From Macrostomum hystrix (taxonomy: Eukaryota > Platyhelminthes > Macrostomidae): a stretch of 64,000 nt of DNA. The DNA lies in the NCBI GenBank assembly GCA_950097015.1, contig CATNEN010000003.1:1999501-2063500 (forward strand), given 5' to 3'. Positions 12,401-24,700 of the stretch are shown here, in pieces; position 1 is the first letter of the stretch, and every line of letters starts with the position of its first letter. The notes under the pieces are model-generated. The model saw only the letters and a program-made list of their open reading frames with translations. It ran no database searches and was not told the origin of the DNA. The translations under genes were made by a program, and so were the position numbers.

Positions 12401-14950
12401 AAAATCGAAGGGTGTTACAGAAGACACTGAAGGCTAAAATGGAAAGTGTTACAGAAGACACTGAAGGCTAAAATGGAGGGTGTTACAGAAGACACTGAAG
12501 GCTAAAATGGAAGGTGTTACAGAAGACACTGAAGGCTAAAATAGAAGGTGTTACAGAAGACACTGAAGGCTAAAATAGAAGGTGTTACAGAAGACACTGA
12601 AGGCTAAAATAGAAGGTGTTACAGAAGACACTGAAGGCTAAAATAGAAGGTGTTACAGAAGACACTAAAGGTTAAAATCGAAGGGTGTTACAGAAGACAC
12701 TGAAGGCTAAAATGGAGGGTGTTACAGAAGACACTGAAGGCTAAAATGGAAAGTGTTACAGAAGACACTGAAGGCTAAAATGGAGGGTGTTACAGAAGAC
12801 ACTGAAGGCTAAAATGGAGGGTGTTACAGAAGACACTGAAGGCTAAAATGGAGGGTGTTACAGAAGACACTGAAGGCTAAAATGGAAGGTGTTACAGAAG
12901 ACACTGAAGGCAAAGATGGAAGGTGTTACAGAAGACACTGAAGGCTAAAATGGAAGGTGTTACAGAAGACACTGAAGGCTAAAATGGAGGGTGTTACAGA
13001 AGACACTGAAGGCTAAAATGGAGGGTGTTACAGAAGACACTGAAGGCTAAAATGGAAAGTGTTACAGAAGACACTGAAGGCTAAAATGGAAAGTGTTACA
13101 GAAGACACTGAAGGCTAAAATGGAAGGTGTTACAGAAGACACTGAAGGCTAAAATGGAAGGTGTTACAGAAGACACTGAAGGCTAAAATGGAAGGTGTTA
13201 CAGAAGACACTGAAGGCAAAGATGGAAAGTGTTACAGAAGACACTGAAGGCTAAAATGGAAAGTGTTACAGAAGACACTGAAGGCTAAAATGGAAGGTGT
13301 TACAGAAGACACTGAAGGCTAAAATGGAAGGTGTTACAGAAGACACTGAAGGCTAAAATGGAAGGTGTTACAGAAGACACTGAAGGCTAAAATGGAAGGT
13401 GTTACAGAAGACACTGAAGGCTAAAATGGAAGGTGTTACAGAAGACACTGAAGGCAAAGATGGAAGGTGTTACAGAAGACACTGAAGGCTAAAATGGAAA
13501 GTGTTACAGAAGACACTGAAGGCTAAAATGGAAGGTGTTACAGAAGACACTGAAGGCTAAAATGGAAGGTGTTACAGAAGACACTGAAGGCTAAAATGGA
13601 AGGTGTTACAGAAGACACTGAAGGCTAAAGATGGAAAGTGTTACAGAAGACACTGAAGGCTAAAATGGAAAGTGTTACAGAAGACACTGAAGGCTAAAAT
13701 GGAAGGTGTTACAGAAGACACTGAAGGCTAAAATGGAAGGTGTTACAGAAGACACTGAAGGCTAAAATGGAGGGTGTTACAGAAGACACTGAAGGCTAAA
13801 ATGGAAGGTGTTACAGAAGACACTGAAGGCTAAAATGGAAGGTGTTACAGAAGACACTGAAGGCAAAGATGGAAAGTGTTACAGAAGACACTGAAGGCTA
13901 AAATGGAAAGTGTTACAGAAGACACTGAAGGCTAAAATGGAAAGTGTTACAGAAGACACTGAAGGCTAAAATAGAAGGTGTTACAGAAGACACTAAAGGT
14001 TAAAATCGAAGGGTGTTACAGAAGACACTGAAGGCTAAAATGGAAAGTGTTACAGAAGACACTGAAGGCTAAAATGGAGGGTGTTACAGAAGACACTGAA
14101 GGCTAAAATGGAAAGTGTTACAGAAGACACTGAAGGCTAAAATAGAAGGTGTTACAGAAGACACTGAAGGCTAAAATGGAAGGTGTTACAGAAGACACTG
14201 AAGGCTAAAATGGAAGGTGTTACAGAAGACACTGAAGGCTAAAATGGAGGGTGTTACAGAAGACACTGAAGGCTAAAATGGAAGGTGTTACAGAAGACAC
14301 TGAAGGCTAAAATGGAAGGTGTTACAGAAGACACTGAAGGCAAAGATGGAAAGTGTTACAGAAGACACTGAAGGCTAAAATGGAAAGTGTTACAGAAGAC
14401 ACTGAAGGCTAAAATGGAAAGTGTTACAGAAGACACTGAAGGCTAAAATGGAAGGTGTTACAGAAGACACTGAAGGCTAAAATGGAAGGTGTTACAGAAG
14501 ACACTGAAGGCTAAAATGGAAGGTGTTACAGAAGACACTGAAGGCAAAGATGGAAAGTGTTACAGAAGACACTGAAGGCTAAAATGGAAAGTGTTACAGA
14601 AGACACTGAAGGCTAAAATGGAAGGTGTTACAGAAGACACTGAAGGCTAAAATGGAAGGTGTTACAGAAGACACTGAAGGCTAAAATGGAAGGTGTTACA
14701 GAAGACACTGAAGGCAAAGATGGAAGGTGTTACAGAAGACACTGAAGGCAAAGATGGAAAGTGTTACAGAAGATACTGAAGGTTGAAATCGAAGAGTGTT
14801 ATAGAAGATACTGATGGAATGGAGGGTGTTACAGAAGATACTGAAGGTTAAAATGGAGGGTCGTACAGAAAACACTGAAGGTTAAAATGGAGGGTGGTAC
14901 AGAAAACACTGAAGGTTAAAATGGAGGGTGGTACAGATGACAGTAAAGGT
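9452..14950. repeat. 34-bp satellite array, about 160 copies, 5.5 kb
   Basis: The unit is about gtgttacagaagacactgaa plus ggctaaaatggaag. Variants differ at a few positions (ggaagg, ggaaag, ggaggg, tagaag; ggcaaagatgg; ataaaagacac). Runs of variants recur as blocks: the ataaaagacac plus atgaagggtg pair recurs 238 bp apart (7 units) at about 9590/9830 and 10200/10440. A distinctive diverged block at about 10880-11020 is repeated as the right terminus at 14760-14930, about 3.88 kb later. In-frame taa in the unit prevents long ORFs. Confidence 0.95.
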
Positions 14951-16047
14951 TTGAAAGAGGGTGCATTAGACCGTGTTTAGCTTAACATTGAACTTTGAGC
15001 ATACTTGTTCTCTTAAGCAGCCGTGTGGGTCTTTGATAGATTGAAAAATAACCCATTGAAATCGTGCAATGGCTGAACTGACAATCTGACTGTGTATATT
15101 GTTATGCATTATTTTTTTTTTAAAGTATCTCGCGCTATAGTTAGGGTTAAGACACGCGGCACAGATCTATTTTCTGTTTAGACTTTAGCTCAATCAAAGC
15201 CATGAAGCCCTGAATCTATAAACTGGAGAGATAAACCCCCATTTTCCGGACCAGTGAAGGCTGACTTGGCTGTCCCGAAACACACTAAGCAGTTAGGAAA
15301 TTCTGATGGCTACTTGGAGAAAAAACACTTATAACTTCTGTTTTACGAGTATTACAAATTTGAATGCTCTACATTTTATGCTGAAGCTTGTGTGCCTACC
15401 TGTCTTAGCTAGTGAGCTGTGCCTAAACAAAGTTAAAGTATTTTCGACACAGCTAGTCAGCCTACACTGGGCCGGACAATGGGGGCTTGGCGGGGCATTG
15501 TCTGTCCAGTTTCTAGATTCAGAACTATATTCCTAAGCTAATCTAAGCTAGCTTATAAAGACTCCTGCTGCTAGTATAACAGAAGCGATGTGGGTAGGAG
15601 AGAAAACTGAAAATGGCGGGTGGTTTGTTTATTCACAAAAAGACACGGGACCCCCCCCACTCCAAACCCGCATTAAACAGCGATGAAAAGGGGGAAAATG
15701 ATCATCTTTATGACTTGAATGAATCATTCTAGCCGCGGCAGATGATATACTCAGCTAATAAGCATAGATAAATGCAATACTTGTTTGCGATAATAAATTA
15801 GAGGCAAAATAGTTTTTTTACTTCAACTTTTGCTTCTGAAAATTGACAAAATTATTTCTGCTCCAAATGCTTAATCAGATAGTAAATGTTTTGGACATGG
15901 AACAAAAATAATTGCGCTATGACAAGTTTAATTGACAACGTATTTATTGAATTGACAAGCAATTAATTGAGAATTGAGATCACATGAGGTCAGGGTGCCA
16001 TCTGAGGATTTGACTAGATAATCACTAAAATATATTGCAATGAGGCT
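14951..16047. other. Spacer between two arrays
   Basis: Unique AT-rich sequence. A 76-codon ORF at 15306-15536 has a hydrophobic middle but no homologue I recognise. A run of nine C lies at about 15650. Confidence 0.35.
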
Positions 16048-16752
16048 ATAGTAATAGATCTGAAGGTATAGGAAAAGATCTGAAGGTATAGGAGTAGACC
16101 TGAAGGTATAAGAACAGACCTGACGCTATAAGAATAGCCCTGAAGGTATAAGAATAGACCTGAAGGTATAAGAACAGATCTGAAGGTATAAGAACAGACC
16201 TGAAGGTATGGGAATAGATCTGAAGGTATAAGAACAGACCTGACGGTATGGGAATAGATCTGAAGGTATAAGAATAGACCTGACGGTATGGGAATAGATC
16301 TGAAGGTATAAGAACAGACCTGACGGTATGGGAATAGATCTGAAGGTATAAGAACAGACCTGACGGTATGGGAATAGATCTGAAGGTATAAGAACAGACC
16401 TGACGGTATGGGAATAGATCTGAAGGTATAAGAATAGACCTGATGGTATGGGAATAGATCTGAAGGTATAAGAACAGACCTGACGGTATGGGAATAGATC
16501 TGAAGGTATAAGAATAGACCTGACGGTATGGGAATAGATCTGAAGGTATAAGAATAGACCTGAAGGTATAAGAATAGACCTGACGGTATGGGAATAGATC
16601 TGAAGGTATAAGAACAGACCTGACGGTATGGGAATAGATCTGAAGGTATAAGAACAGACCTGATGATATGGGAATAGATCTGAAGGTATAAGAATAGACC
16701 TGACGGTATGGGAATAGATCTGAAGGTATAAGAATAGACATAAATGTGTGGG
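16048..16752. repeat. 40-bp minisatellite built of two 20-bp half-units, about 17.5 copies
   Basis: The half-units are gatctgaaggtataagaaca and gacctgacggtatgggaata, alternating in strict order over most of the array. The left edge has simpler 20-bp copies. All three minus frames are open (IPSDLFPY-type repeats), which is an artefact of the period. It lies about 200 bp downstream of the archease stop. Confidence 0.9.
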
Positions 16753-16784
16753 AATAGACCCAAAGGTATGGTAATTAATTGAAT

Positions 16785-16860
16785 CCTGCTTACAGCTGTT
16801 CAGTCCATGGACTGGAGTAGGGGGTAGCCACACCCACCCCAGTTTCTATAAAATCAAATG
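16785..16860 (-). mobile_element. SINE family 1 body fragment
   Basis: Contains acagctgttcagtccatgga, matching the internal palindrome region of SINE family 1, without head or tail. Confidence 0.5.
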
Positions 16861-16959
16861 CTGGCACCCTATTCTTTTATCCTGGATTGTTTCAAATCCG
16901 AAACTAGGCAAATAGGTAAATTACACCTTTTTAGACTTACCTTCTAGTTAAAATAACAT

Positions 16960-17430
16960 TCAGATGTCCAATATAACAAAGACTTCGTGCTTGCTAGGAT
17001 CGTCATAGACTTGCATATTAGAATAGGTTATGGCCTTAACCTCCGTGCCCTGAGGATGCTTGCCCAATCGGAAGGTCTCGCCGTAGCCAACGGATTTGAT
17101 TCTGAATTGCGCTACGTCGAATTCAAGAATGCGAACTATTCTAGGAAAGAAGAAGTCATCTGCGCTGAACGCGAACAGCCATTCGTCTAGGAAGTGAAAC
17201 AGCAGCGATTGCAGATCGTCTCCTTCAGCTGTCACTTCCAGGCGATGAGTCATTGACACGGTGTCATAGTCGGTGGTCATGTAGTTAAACATTGCCATAG
17301 CCACTTGTTCAAACGATTCCGATAGGTCATCGCCCCAGGCGTGCAATTGTACATCGGCTGTGTGGTCCAGGTATTCAAATTTACATTCAGGTAGTTCGGT
17401 TGGTACCTCGGAATCGTCTAATTCTTCCAT
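16960..17430 (-). CDS. ZBTB8OS: Archease, single-exon, complete (156 aa)
   Basis: Archease is the small cofactor that activates the RtcB RNA ligase complex, which joins tRNA halves after intron removal and XBP1 fragments in the unfolded protein response. The whole fold is visible: FEYLDHTADVQLHAWG near the N-terminus, DDLQSLLFHFLDEWLFAFSAD in the middle, and KHPQGTEVKAITYSNMQVY near the end. The protein finishes with EVFVILDI. Acidic residues of the HTADVQ motif and the terminal Asp are the metal-binding positions known in the family. The length is close to the usual 140-170 aa and no coding intron is present. A strong 3' splice acceptor (ttaatatttcag) ends at 17472, 41 nt upstream of the ATG, so the mRNA probably has a 5' UTR intron or is trans-spliced. 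The gene symbol is that of the vertebrate orthologue. Confidence 0.95.
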   Translation of the reverse strand: MEELDDSEVPTELPECKFEYLDHTADVQLHAWGDDLSESFEQVAMAMFNYMTTDYDTVSMTHRLEVTAEGDDLQSLLFHFLDEWLFAFSADDFFFPRIVRILEFDVAQFRIKSVGYGETFRLGKHPQGTEVKAITYSNMQVYDDPSKHEVFVILDI

Positions 17431-17697
17431 TGATTTGTTTTATTTGAATGTCAGGTTGGCTTGCTAAGCGGCTGAAATATTAATCAGATATCAGCAAAAT
17501 AGACAGAATTGCATGAAAATACGATTGCTTCGACGCCAAAAGTCCCACCCTCTGAGAATCTTGTTATAATTATAAATTTATATTCGGATTTTAAGATCAC
17601 AAACTACGGATAACAATCTTTGTAGGAAGATTAAAGCCTTCTGGGCCTTCTAACCGAGAGTTCTAGTCTCTGAAGGTTATAATCGTAATTATAAGGC

Positions 17698-17865
17698 TAC
17701 AGGTTGTAGCCTAGTGGTGAGGGCGTCGGACTCACGACTTGAAGGTCGGGGGTTCGATTCCCGACTCCACTGGAACAATTTGTGTCATTTAGCAAGACAC
17801 TTAACTCAATAACCCGACCCAACACTTAACACTTAACCCAATTGGGGCAGGTGTAATAAAAAATC
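17698..17865 (+). mobile_element. SINE family 1, internally deleted copy
   Basis: Head and tail match the full copies: tagcctagtggtgagggcgt at the A-box end, ggggttcgattcc as B box, catttagcaagacacttaac, and ccaattggggcaggtgtaat. The central body with the CAGTCCATGGACTG palindrome is missing. The intact internal pol III promoter makes it look like a tRNA gene, but the tail shared with other copies shows that it is a SINE. Confidence 0.75.
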
Positions 17866-19978
17866 GTAATTATGAAGTATTTCATAAACAGTAGAGAGAC
17901 CACACAAGGGTATTTCAAATACCCACTGCCTAATTGACGACAGCTCCCAAACTGAATGACCAATTTTCTTTAAAGTTCACGATCTGAATCAAAATTTTCC
18001 GCTTTTTACGATGAACTTGTATGTTTTGTGATAGTGTAAGTTTTCATCGGATAGAGCAGAACATTTTGGGAGATACAGACAACAACAAAAATGTGGGTAT
18101 TTTAAATCCTAGGTAGATGAGATGAAAGAATTACTAGGATTCAACAAGAAACTGACTGATAAGCTAAATGAAAATCACAGATTTTACTTGTTCTTTTGTT
18201 AAAATTGCACGCTATTTCCACCTGAATTTGATGCCTTTAAGATGATAACGATTGACAAAAAAACGGCTCGTGACGACGTTGCATTTATAACCTACAACCA
18301 AATATTACGATATGTTGTGAAAATAACATTGTTTAACTATAAGTGTTTTTAGCGCTTTAATTGATTTGTGGTATTAAAATACTTGTTACTTCTTCAAGCC
18401 CTTTAAAAAGGACAATCAATATTCTGAAAAAACTCAGTTTTTCTGTGTAAAGTGAGCCAATTAGATAGGTAGGTTAAGACCTGTCATTTTCTGACGAAAA
18501 GACAGTCTTCTCTAACAAAAAGATCTTCATCAAATTACAGACTAGTTGTATAATGGGGTATTCGAGTTAAAAGCAAATGTGGAAACAGAATTTGTTTGCT
18601 GAAAAGTTATAAATAATGTGTTTAGGGAGGCGTAAAGCTAGGTATTCGATGTTATGGACAGCAGAAATTCTGATAGTTTTCGGTAATCAATATTTGGGAT
18701 AAATAAGTAATCATTTCGTGAATCGGGGGTTGGGATTTTGGGATTTGGGATCAATTTGGGATAAATTAGTAATCAATATTTACGATAGATAAATATGATT
18801 TTTCAATTGAGATTTCGGATAAATATCAGTTTGTCGATTTTTTATGTTTGAAGAAATTACAAAAATTTTTTTTTTAAATCAAGGTTGGGAGATTAGGATC
18901 TACGGTGAGTAGAATAATGAAGTTAAAAAAATTTACTTCGCGACTAAAAAGAACTATAAATGTGGCAAGGGGGGCAAAAGTACTTGTACTTTTGCAAGTA
19001 GGGTCATCGAGTAGAAATAGCAAAATGTTTCCCCATTAAAAACGCAATCGCTAGAAATAAATTTATCCTTCAAGCAATAGCTAATAAAAAGAAGATATTA
19101 TTACTAAAAATGGTAAGAGATTTGGAGTGGAATAAAACAAAAAGCTCAACGTTTAACTACATGTACTCGTAGCGTTCAGTTCTCTATTGATATAGCCTAC
19201 TCAAACCTACTCAAAAGAATACTGTTTTACATAAGTGCCTGACAAGTACTATAGTTAGATATCTATAATAAGTAACCCACTATAGCTATATCAACGGGTC
19301 GGATAGCAATGCAAAAAATAGCTAATTACTTAATTAATAGTGCGATCACGCGATTGAATAGGAATAGCCCACGTTAAAACATAGTTAGAACATGATAAGT
19401 AAACTATGTAATCCGGTATTAACAGTAGGACTACCAAGGGTGTCCCCAACTGACAAGTTTATGTGCTGCACCCGAACGGAACAACGCAAGCTCACGGAAC
19501 TCAAGAAGACAAGGAACCGAATTTTTGTTGCGCATTCTGAAAAAAATCTAACTCGCCAGCTTTAATGCCGTCGAGATATTCAACGGTTCTGGTCGAAGGT
19601 ATGATTTTTCCCATAAGCACTACTGTATTTCATACACCCCTAAACACGAATTAGCACCGCGCCTCAGTGCGGCCTTGCCAGGCCTTCAGAATTTATCAGC
19701 ATGTCACCCGAATGTGCCTGCATCATCTCCGTCTTCGGTAGTCACCTACCTCTATCTAGACGGACTGCTGGACCTTCAAGGGCTACAACAGGTGGAACTA
19801 GGCCACAATGGACACCCGGACACGAATTTCTCCTATTTCTCTGATCAAGCCTAAATATTAGGCGCAGCTCAACCACAGTACACCATCGCCTAGTCTGTCA
19901 ACCAATCAGTCACCATCCAACGCTGTTAGCATTCGGGCGCTGCCAGTATTGAACCAGTTTAATTTAAACCAATTCAAC
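17866..19978. other. Gene-free spacer between archease and PRMT3
   Basis: AT-rich. Around 18725-18830 there are loose gggattttgggatttggga-type motifs, as near other arrays. At 19440-19900 the base composition becomes more balanced, but reading it in six frames gives no domain that I recognise. Confidence 0.4.
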
Positions 19979-21095
19979 CAGATAATTCAGTCACACTAGT
20001 CGATAATTCAGTCACACTAGTCGATAATTCAGTCACACTAGTCGATAATTCAGTCACACTAGTCGATAATTCAGTCACACTAGTCGATAATTCAGTCACA
20101 CTAGTCGATAATTCAGTCACACTAGTCGATAATTCAGTCACACTAGTCGATAATTCAGTCACACTAGTCGATAATTCAGTCACACTAGTCGATAATTCAG
20201 TCACACTAGTCGATAATTCAGTCACACTAATCGATAATTCAGTCACACTAATCGATAATTCAGTCACACTAATCGATAATTCAGTCACACTAGTCGATAA
20301 TTAAGTCACACTAATCGATAATTCAGTCACACTAATCGATAATTCAGTCACACTAATCGATAATTCAGTCACACTAGTCGATAATTCAGTCACACTAGTC
20401 GATAATTCAGTCACACTAGTCGATAATTAAGTCACACTAGTCGATAATTAAGTCACACTAATCCATAATTAAGTCACACTAGTCGATAATTCAGTCACAC
20501 TAGTCGATAATTCAGTCACACTAATCGATAATTCAGTCACACTAATCGATAATTAAGTCACACTAGTCGATAATTCAGTCACACTAGTCGATAATTCAGT
20601 CACACTAATCGATAATGAAGTCACACTAGTCGATAGTTAAGTCACACTAATCGATAATTCAGTCACACTAATCGATAATTCAGTCACACTAATCGATAAT
20701 TCAGTCACACTAATCGATAATTCAGTCACACTAATCGATAATGAAGTCACACTAGTCGATAATTCAGTCACACTAGTCGATAATTCAGTCACACTAGTCG
20801 ATAATTAAGTCACACTAGTCGATAATTAAGTCACACTAATCCATAATTAAGTTACACTAGTCGATAATTCAGTCACACTAGTCGATAATTCAGTCACACT
20901 AGTCGATAATTAAGTCACACTAGTTGATAATTAAGTCACACTAATCGATAATTAAGTCACACTAATCGATAATTCAGTCACACTAGTCGATAATTCAGTC
21001 ACACTAGTCGATAATTAAGTCACACTAGTCGATAATTCAGTCACACTACTCGATAATTCAGTCACACTAGTCGATAATCCAGTCACACTAATCGG
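19979..21095. repeat. 21-bp minisatellite, about 53 copies
   Basis: The unit is tcgataattcagtcacacta plus g, with frequent g/a change (tagtcg or taatcg) and ttcag/ttaag change. The period is a multiple of three, so the minus strand reads TELSTSV repeats until a ttaag variant creates a stop. Ordered runs of the two variants suggest block duplication. Confidence 0.9.
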
Positions 21096-21755
21096 CAAGG
21101 TGCAAGGTGCAAGGATTGCACAAAAACTGATTGGCACCATTTTTATCTGAAGCAAACAGAATTGATGCTTAACACTTACGAATAAATTAAACTAATGATA
21201 TGCTCTGTTAACTCAGTCCAATTCTGAATTCTATTCTGCAATAAAATTCAGAATAAGGAAATCAGGTTTTTGATTCTAACAAAAGCTACAGTAGAGTCAT
21301 TGAGTAACGTCGAATGAGTAAGCAATGGAACATTTGAGGATTTTCAACAAGGATTATCTAATCCGGATTCGAAGACAACGATTTGAATACTGGGATTCGA
21401 AAGAATGGGATTCGAAATCTAGATATCAGAATTTGGGATCTTAAAATTGGGATTTAGGACTGCTAAATGGGATTCAGAATCTTGGTATTCGGATTTGGGA
21501 TTAAAAAACTAGGATTTTACGTCGAATTATCATAACAGTTACTAAGGAAGGTAAATCCTAAATTTTCTAAAGTACAAACTACAAATGAAAAAACCTAATG
21601 CAAAGGGGAAGTTTATTTCATCCAAAAATGCAAAATAATCTTTCGAAATTTATTTCAGCCATTTTCATTGAACAAACGAAAGCAAATGCTTCAAAAAAAC
21701 TTCTTTGTACTGGCAACTAGAGAACATATTGCGTCAACCAAGCCACTAGGTGGAA
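21096..21755. other. 3' flank of PRMT3
   Basis: Unique AT-rich sequence with scattered gggattcgaaa / gggatttagga motifs at 21390-21510. A minus-strand AATAAA could lie here for PRMT3 polyadenylation, but I could not assign one with confidence. Confidence 0.35.
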
Positions 21756-24700
21756 CTATTTCATTAGAAATTCGCTCTCCTTTTCACCGTCCAACCAATC
21801 AAAGACCACTCGCAAACTACGCGGACTGTCCTTCGGCGCGCCCAAGCTGATTTTGAACTCCAACGACTGGCCGACAATCAATTCAACTGGCTTGCGCAGG
21901 TAGAATATAGTCTGGCCCCAGTGCGTTACCTGCAGATTCAGTGGTTTAAAACACTGCTTCAAACACGGATAAGAAGATGAGAGGATATAGAAATTTAGCA
22001 ATTCTGAGATTCAAATACTCCGTATTAAGAATCTACTACGAAGGAACTAGTAAGGATCTGGGATGGGGCATTGGGGATCTCGGATGGAGCATTGGGGATC
22101 TGGGATGGAGCATTGGGGATCTGGGATGGAGCATTGGGGATCTAAGATGTAGTATTGGGGATCTGGGATGGAGGATTGGGGATCTGGGGTGGAGCACTGG
22201 GGATCTGGGATGTAGTATTGGGGATCTAGGATGTAGTTTTGGGGATCTGGGATGGAGCATTGGGGATCTGGGATGGAGCATTGGGGATCTAGGATGTAGT
22301 TTTGGGGATCTGGGATGGAGCATTGGGGATCTGGGATGGAGCATTGGGGATCTGGGATGGAGCATTGGGGATCTGGGATGGAGCATTGGGGATCTGGGAT
22401 GTAGTTTTAGGGATCTGGGATGGAGCATTGGGGATCTGGGATCGAGCATTGGGGATCTGGGATGGAGCATTGGGGATCTGGGATGGAGCATTGGGGATCT
22501 GGGATGAAGTATTGGGGATCTGGGATGTAGTATTGGGGATCTGGGATGTAGTATTGGGGATCTGGGATGGAATATTGGGGATCTGGGATGGAGCATTGGG
22601 GATCTGGGATGGAGTATTGGGGATCTGGGACGGAGTATTGGGGATCTGGGATGGAGTATTGGGGATCTGGGATGGAGTATTGGGGATCTGGGATGGAGTG
22701 TTGGGGATCTGGGATGGAGTATTGGGGATCTGGGATGGAGTGTTGGGGATCTGGGATGGAGTATTGGGGATCTGGGATGGAGTATTGGGGATCTGGGATG
22801 GAGTGTTGGGGATCTGGGATGGAGTGTTGGGGATCTGGGATGGAGTGTTGGGGATCTGGGATGGAGTATTGGGGATCTGGGATGGAGTGTTGGGGATCTG
22901 GGATGGAGCATTGGGGATCTGGGATGGAGTATTGGGGATCTTAGTTTTCAGTATTTCAGAGCTCGGTACAAAATAAAATTTATAATATATATTGCATGGC
23001 ATACGAATCAGGTATAAAAGTGTATTGTGTGTATTCTGTGGGTGAAACCTACCTCGCTTAATGGTCCCGTGCTAAATTGAACGTTGTTGCCAACGTCACC
23101 TTCACCCAGGAAGTCAACGTCAAAGTAGCCGACAATCGCGTGCAGCCGGCAATTACGCTTAGCCGTCAGTATTACGGGAGCGGATTCGACCTGCAATTAT
23201 GATTGGAATATAGGAACAATTTCAGGACTCCATACGCTGATAGTCTACTTAAAGTAGACCATTTAGCTTATTTCTATGCGTTTGGGCATTTAGAAGTTAA
23301 AAAGACACTTAGTTTGGGGATTCTGAAGCTCCGGGATTGTGAAGTTTAGGGATTGAAAATTTTGTGGATTGGGAAGTTTTAGGATTGGGAAGTTTGGAGA
23401 TAGGGAAGTTTGGGGATTGGGAATTTTGGCGGATTGGGAAGTTTGAGAAGTGGGATGTTTGAGGATTGGCAAGTATAGGGATTAAGATGTTTGAGGATTG
23501 GGAAGTTTGGGGATCGGGGAAGTTTGAGGATCGGAAAGTTTGGGGATTGGGAAGTTTAAGGATTGGGAAGTTTATGGATTGGGAAGTTTAAGGATTGGGA
23601 AGTTTATGGATTGGGAAGTTTAAGGATTGGGAAGTTTATGGATTGGGAAGTTTGAGAAGTGGGATGTTTGAGGATAGGCAAGTATAGGGATCAAGATGTT
23701 TGAAAATTGGGAAGTTTAGCGATCGGGGAGTTTGAGGAGTGGGAAGTTTGAGGATTGGGAAGTTTGAGGATTGGGAAGTTTGAGGATTGGGAAGTTTGAG
23801 GATCGGGAAGTTTGAGGATTGGGAAGTTTGGGGATTGGGAAGTTTGGGGATTGGGAAGTTTAGGAATTGGGAAGTTTGGCGATCGGGAAGTTTAGGAATT
23901 GGGAAGTTTGGGGATTGGGAAGTTTGGGGATTGGGAAGTTTAGGGATTGGGATGTTTGAGCATTGGAAAGTTTGGGGATTGGGAAGTTTGGGAATTGGGA
24001 AGTTTAGGAATTGGGAAGTTTGGGGATTGGGAAGTTTGAGGATTGGGAAGTTTAGGGATTGGGATGTTTAAAGAGTGGGAAGTTTGGGGATTGGGAAGTT
24101 TGGGGATTGGGAAGTTTGAGGATTGGGAAGTTTGAGGAGTGGGAAGTTTGAGGATAGGCAAGTATAGGGATCAAGATGTTTGAAAATTGGGAAGTTTAGC
24201 GATCGGGGAGTTTGAGGAGTGGGAAGTTTGAGGATTGGGAAGTTTGAGGATTGGGAAGTTTGAGGATTGGGAAGTTTGAGGATCGGGAAGTTTGAGGATT
24301 GGGAAGTTTGGGGATTGGGAAGTTTGGGGATTGGGAAGTTTAGGAATTGGGAAGTTTGGCGATCGGGAAGTTTAGGAATTGGGAAGTTTGGGGATTGGGA
24401 AGTTTGGGGATTGGGAAGTTTAGGGATTGGGATGTTTGAGCATTGGAAAGTTTGGGGATTGGGAAGTTTGGGAATTGGGAAGTTTAGGAATTGGGAAGTT
24501 TGGGGATTGGGAAGTTTGAGGATTGGGAAGTTTAGGGATTGGGATGTTTAAAGAGTGGGAAGTTTGGGGATTGGGAAGTTTGGGGATTGGGAAGTTTGAG
24601 GATTGGGAAGTTTGAGGAGTGGGAAGTTTGGCGATCGGGAAGTTTAGGAATTGGAAAGTTTGGGGATTGGGAAGTTTGGGGATCGGGAAGGTTAGGAATT

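Noticed and set aside
9452-14950. CRISPR-like array
   Set aside because: Units are directly adjacent with no unique spacers, the host is an animal genome, and no cas genes exist. It is a satellite.
16014-16833. Three overlapping minus-strand ORFs of about 230-250 codons
   Set aside because: Products of the 40-bp array; identical repeat phrases in all three frames.
17698-17775. tRNA gene
   Set aside because: It has good A and B boxes, but the downstream 90 bp matches other SINE family 1 copies, and the cloverleaf is imperfect.
22036-22976. Several 220-290 codon ORFs on both strands
   Set aside because: They are reading frames through the 21-bp minisatellite in PRMT3 intron 5; period divisible by three keeps them open. 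No unique sequence and no independent support.
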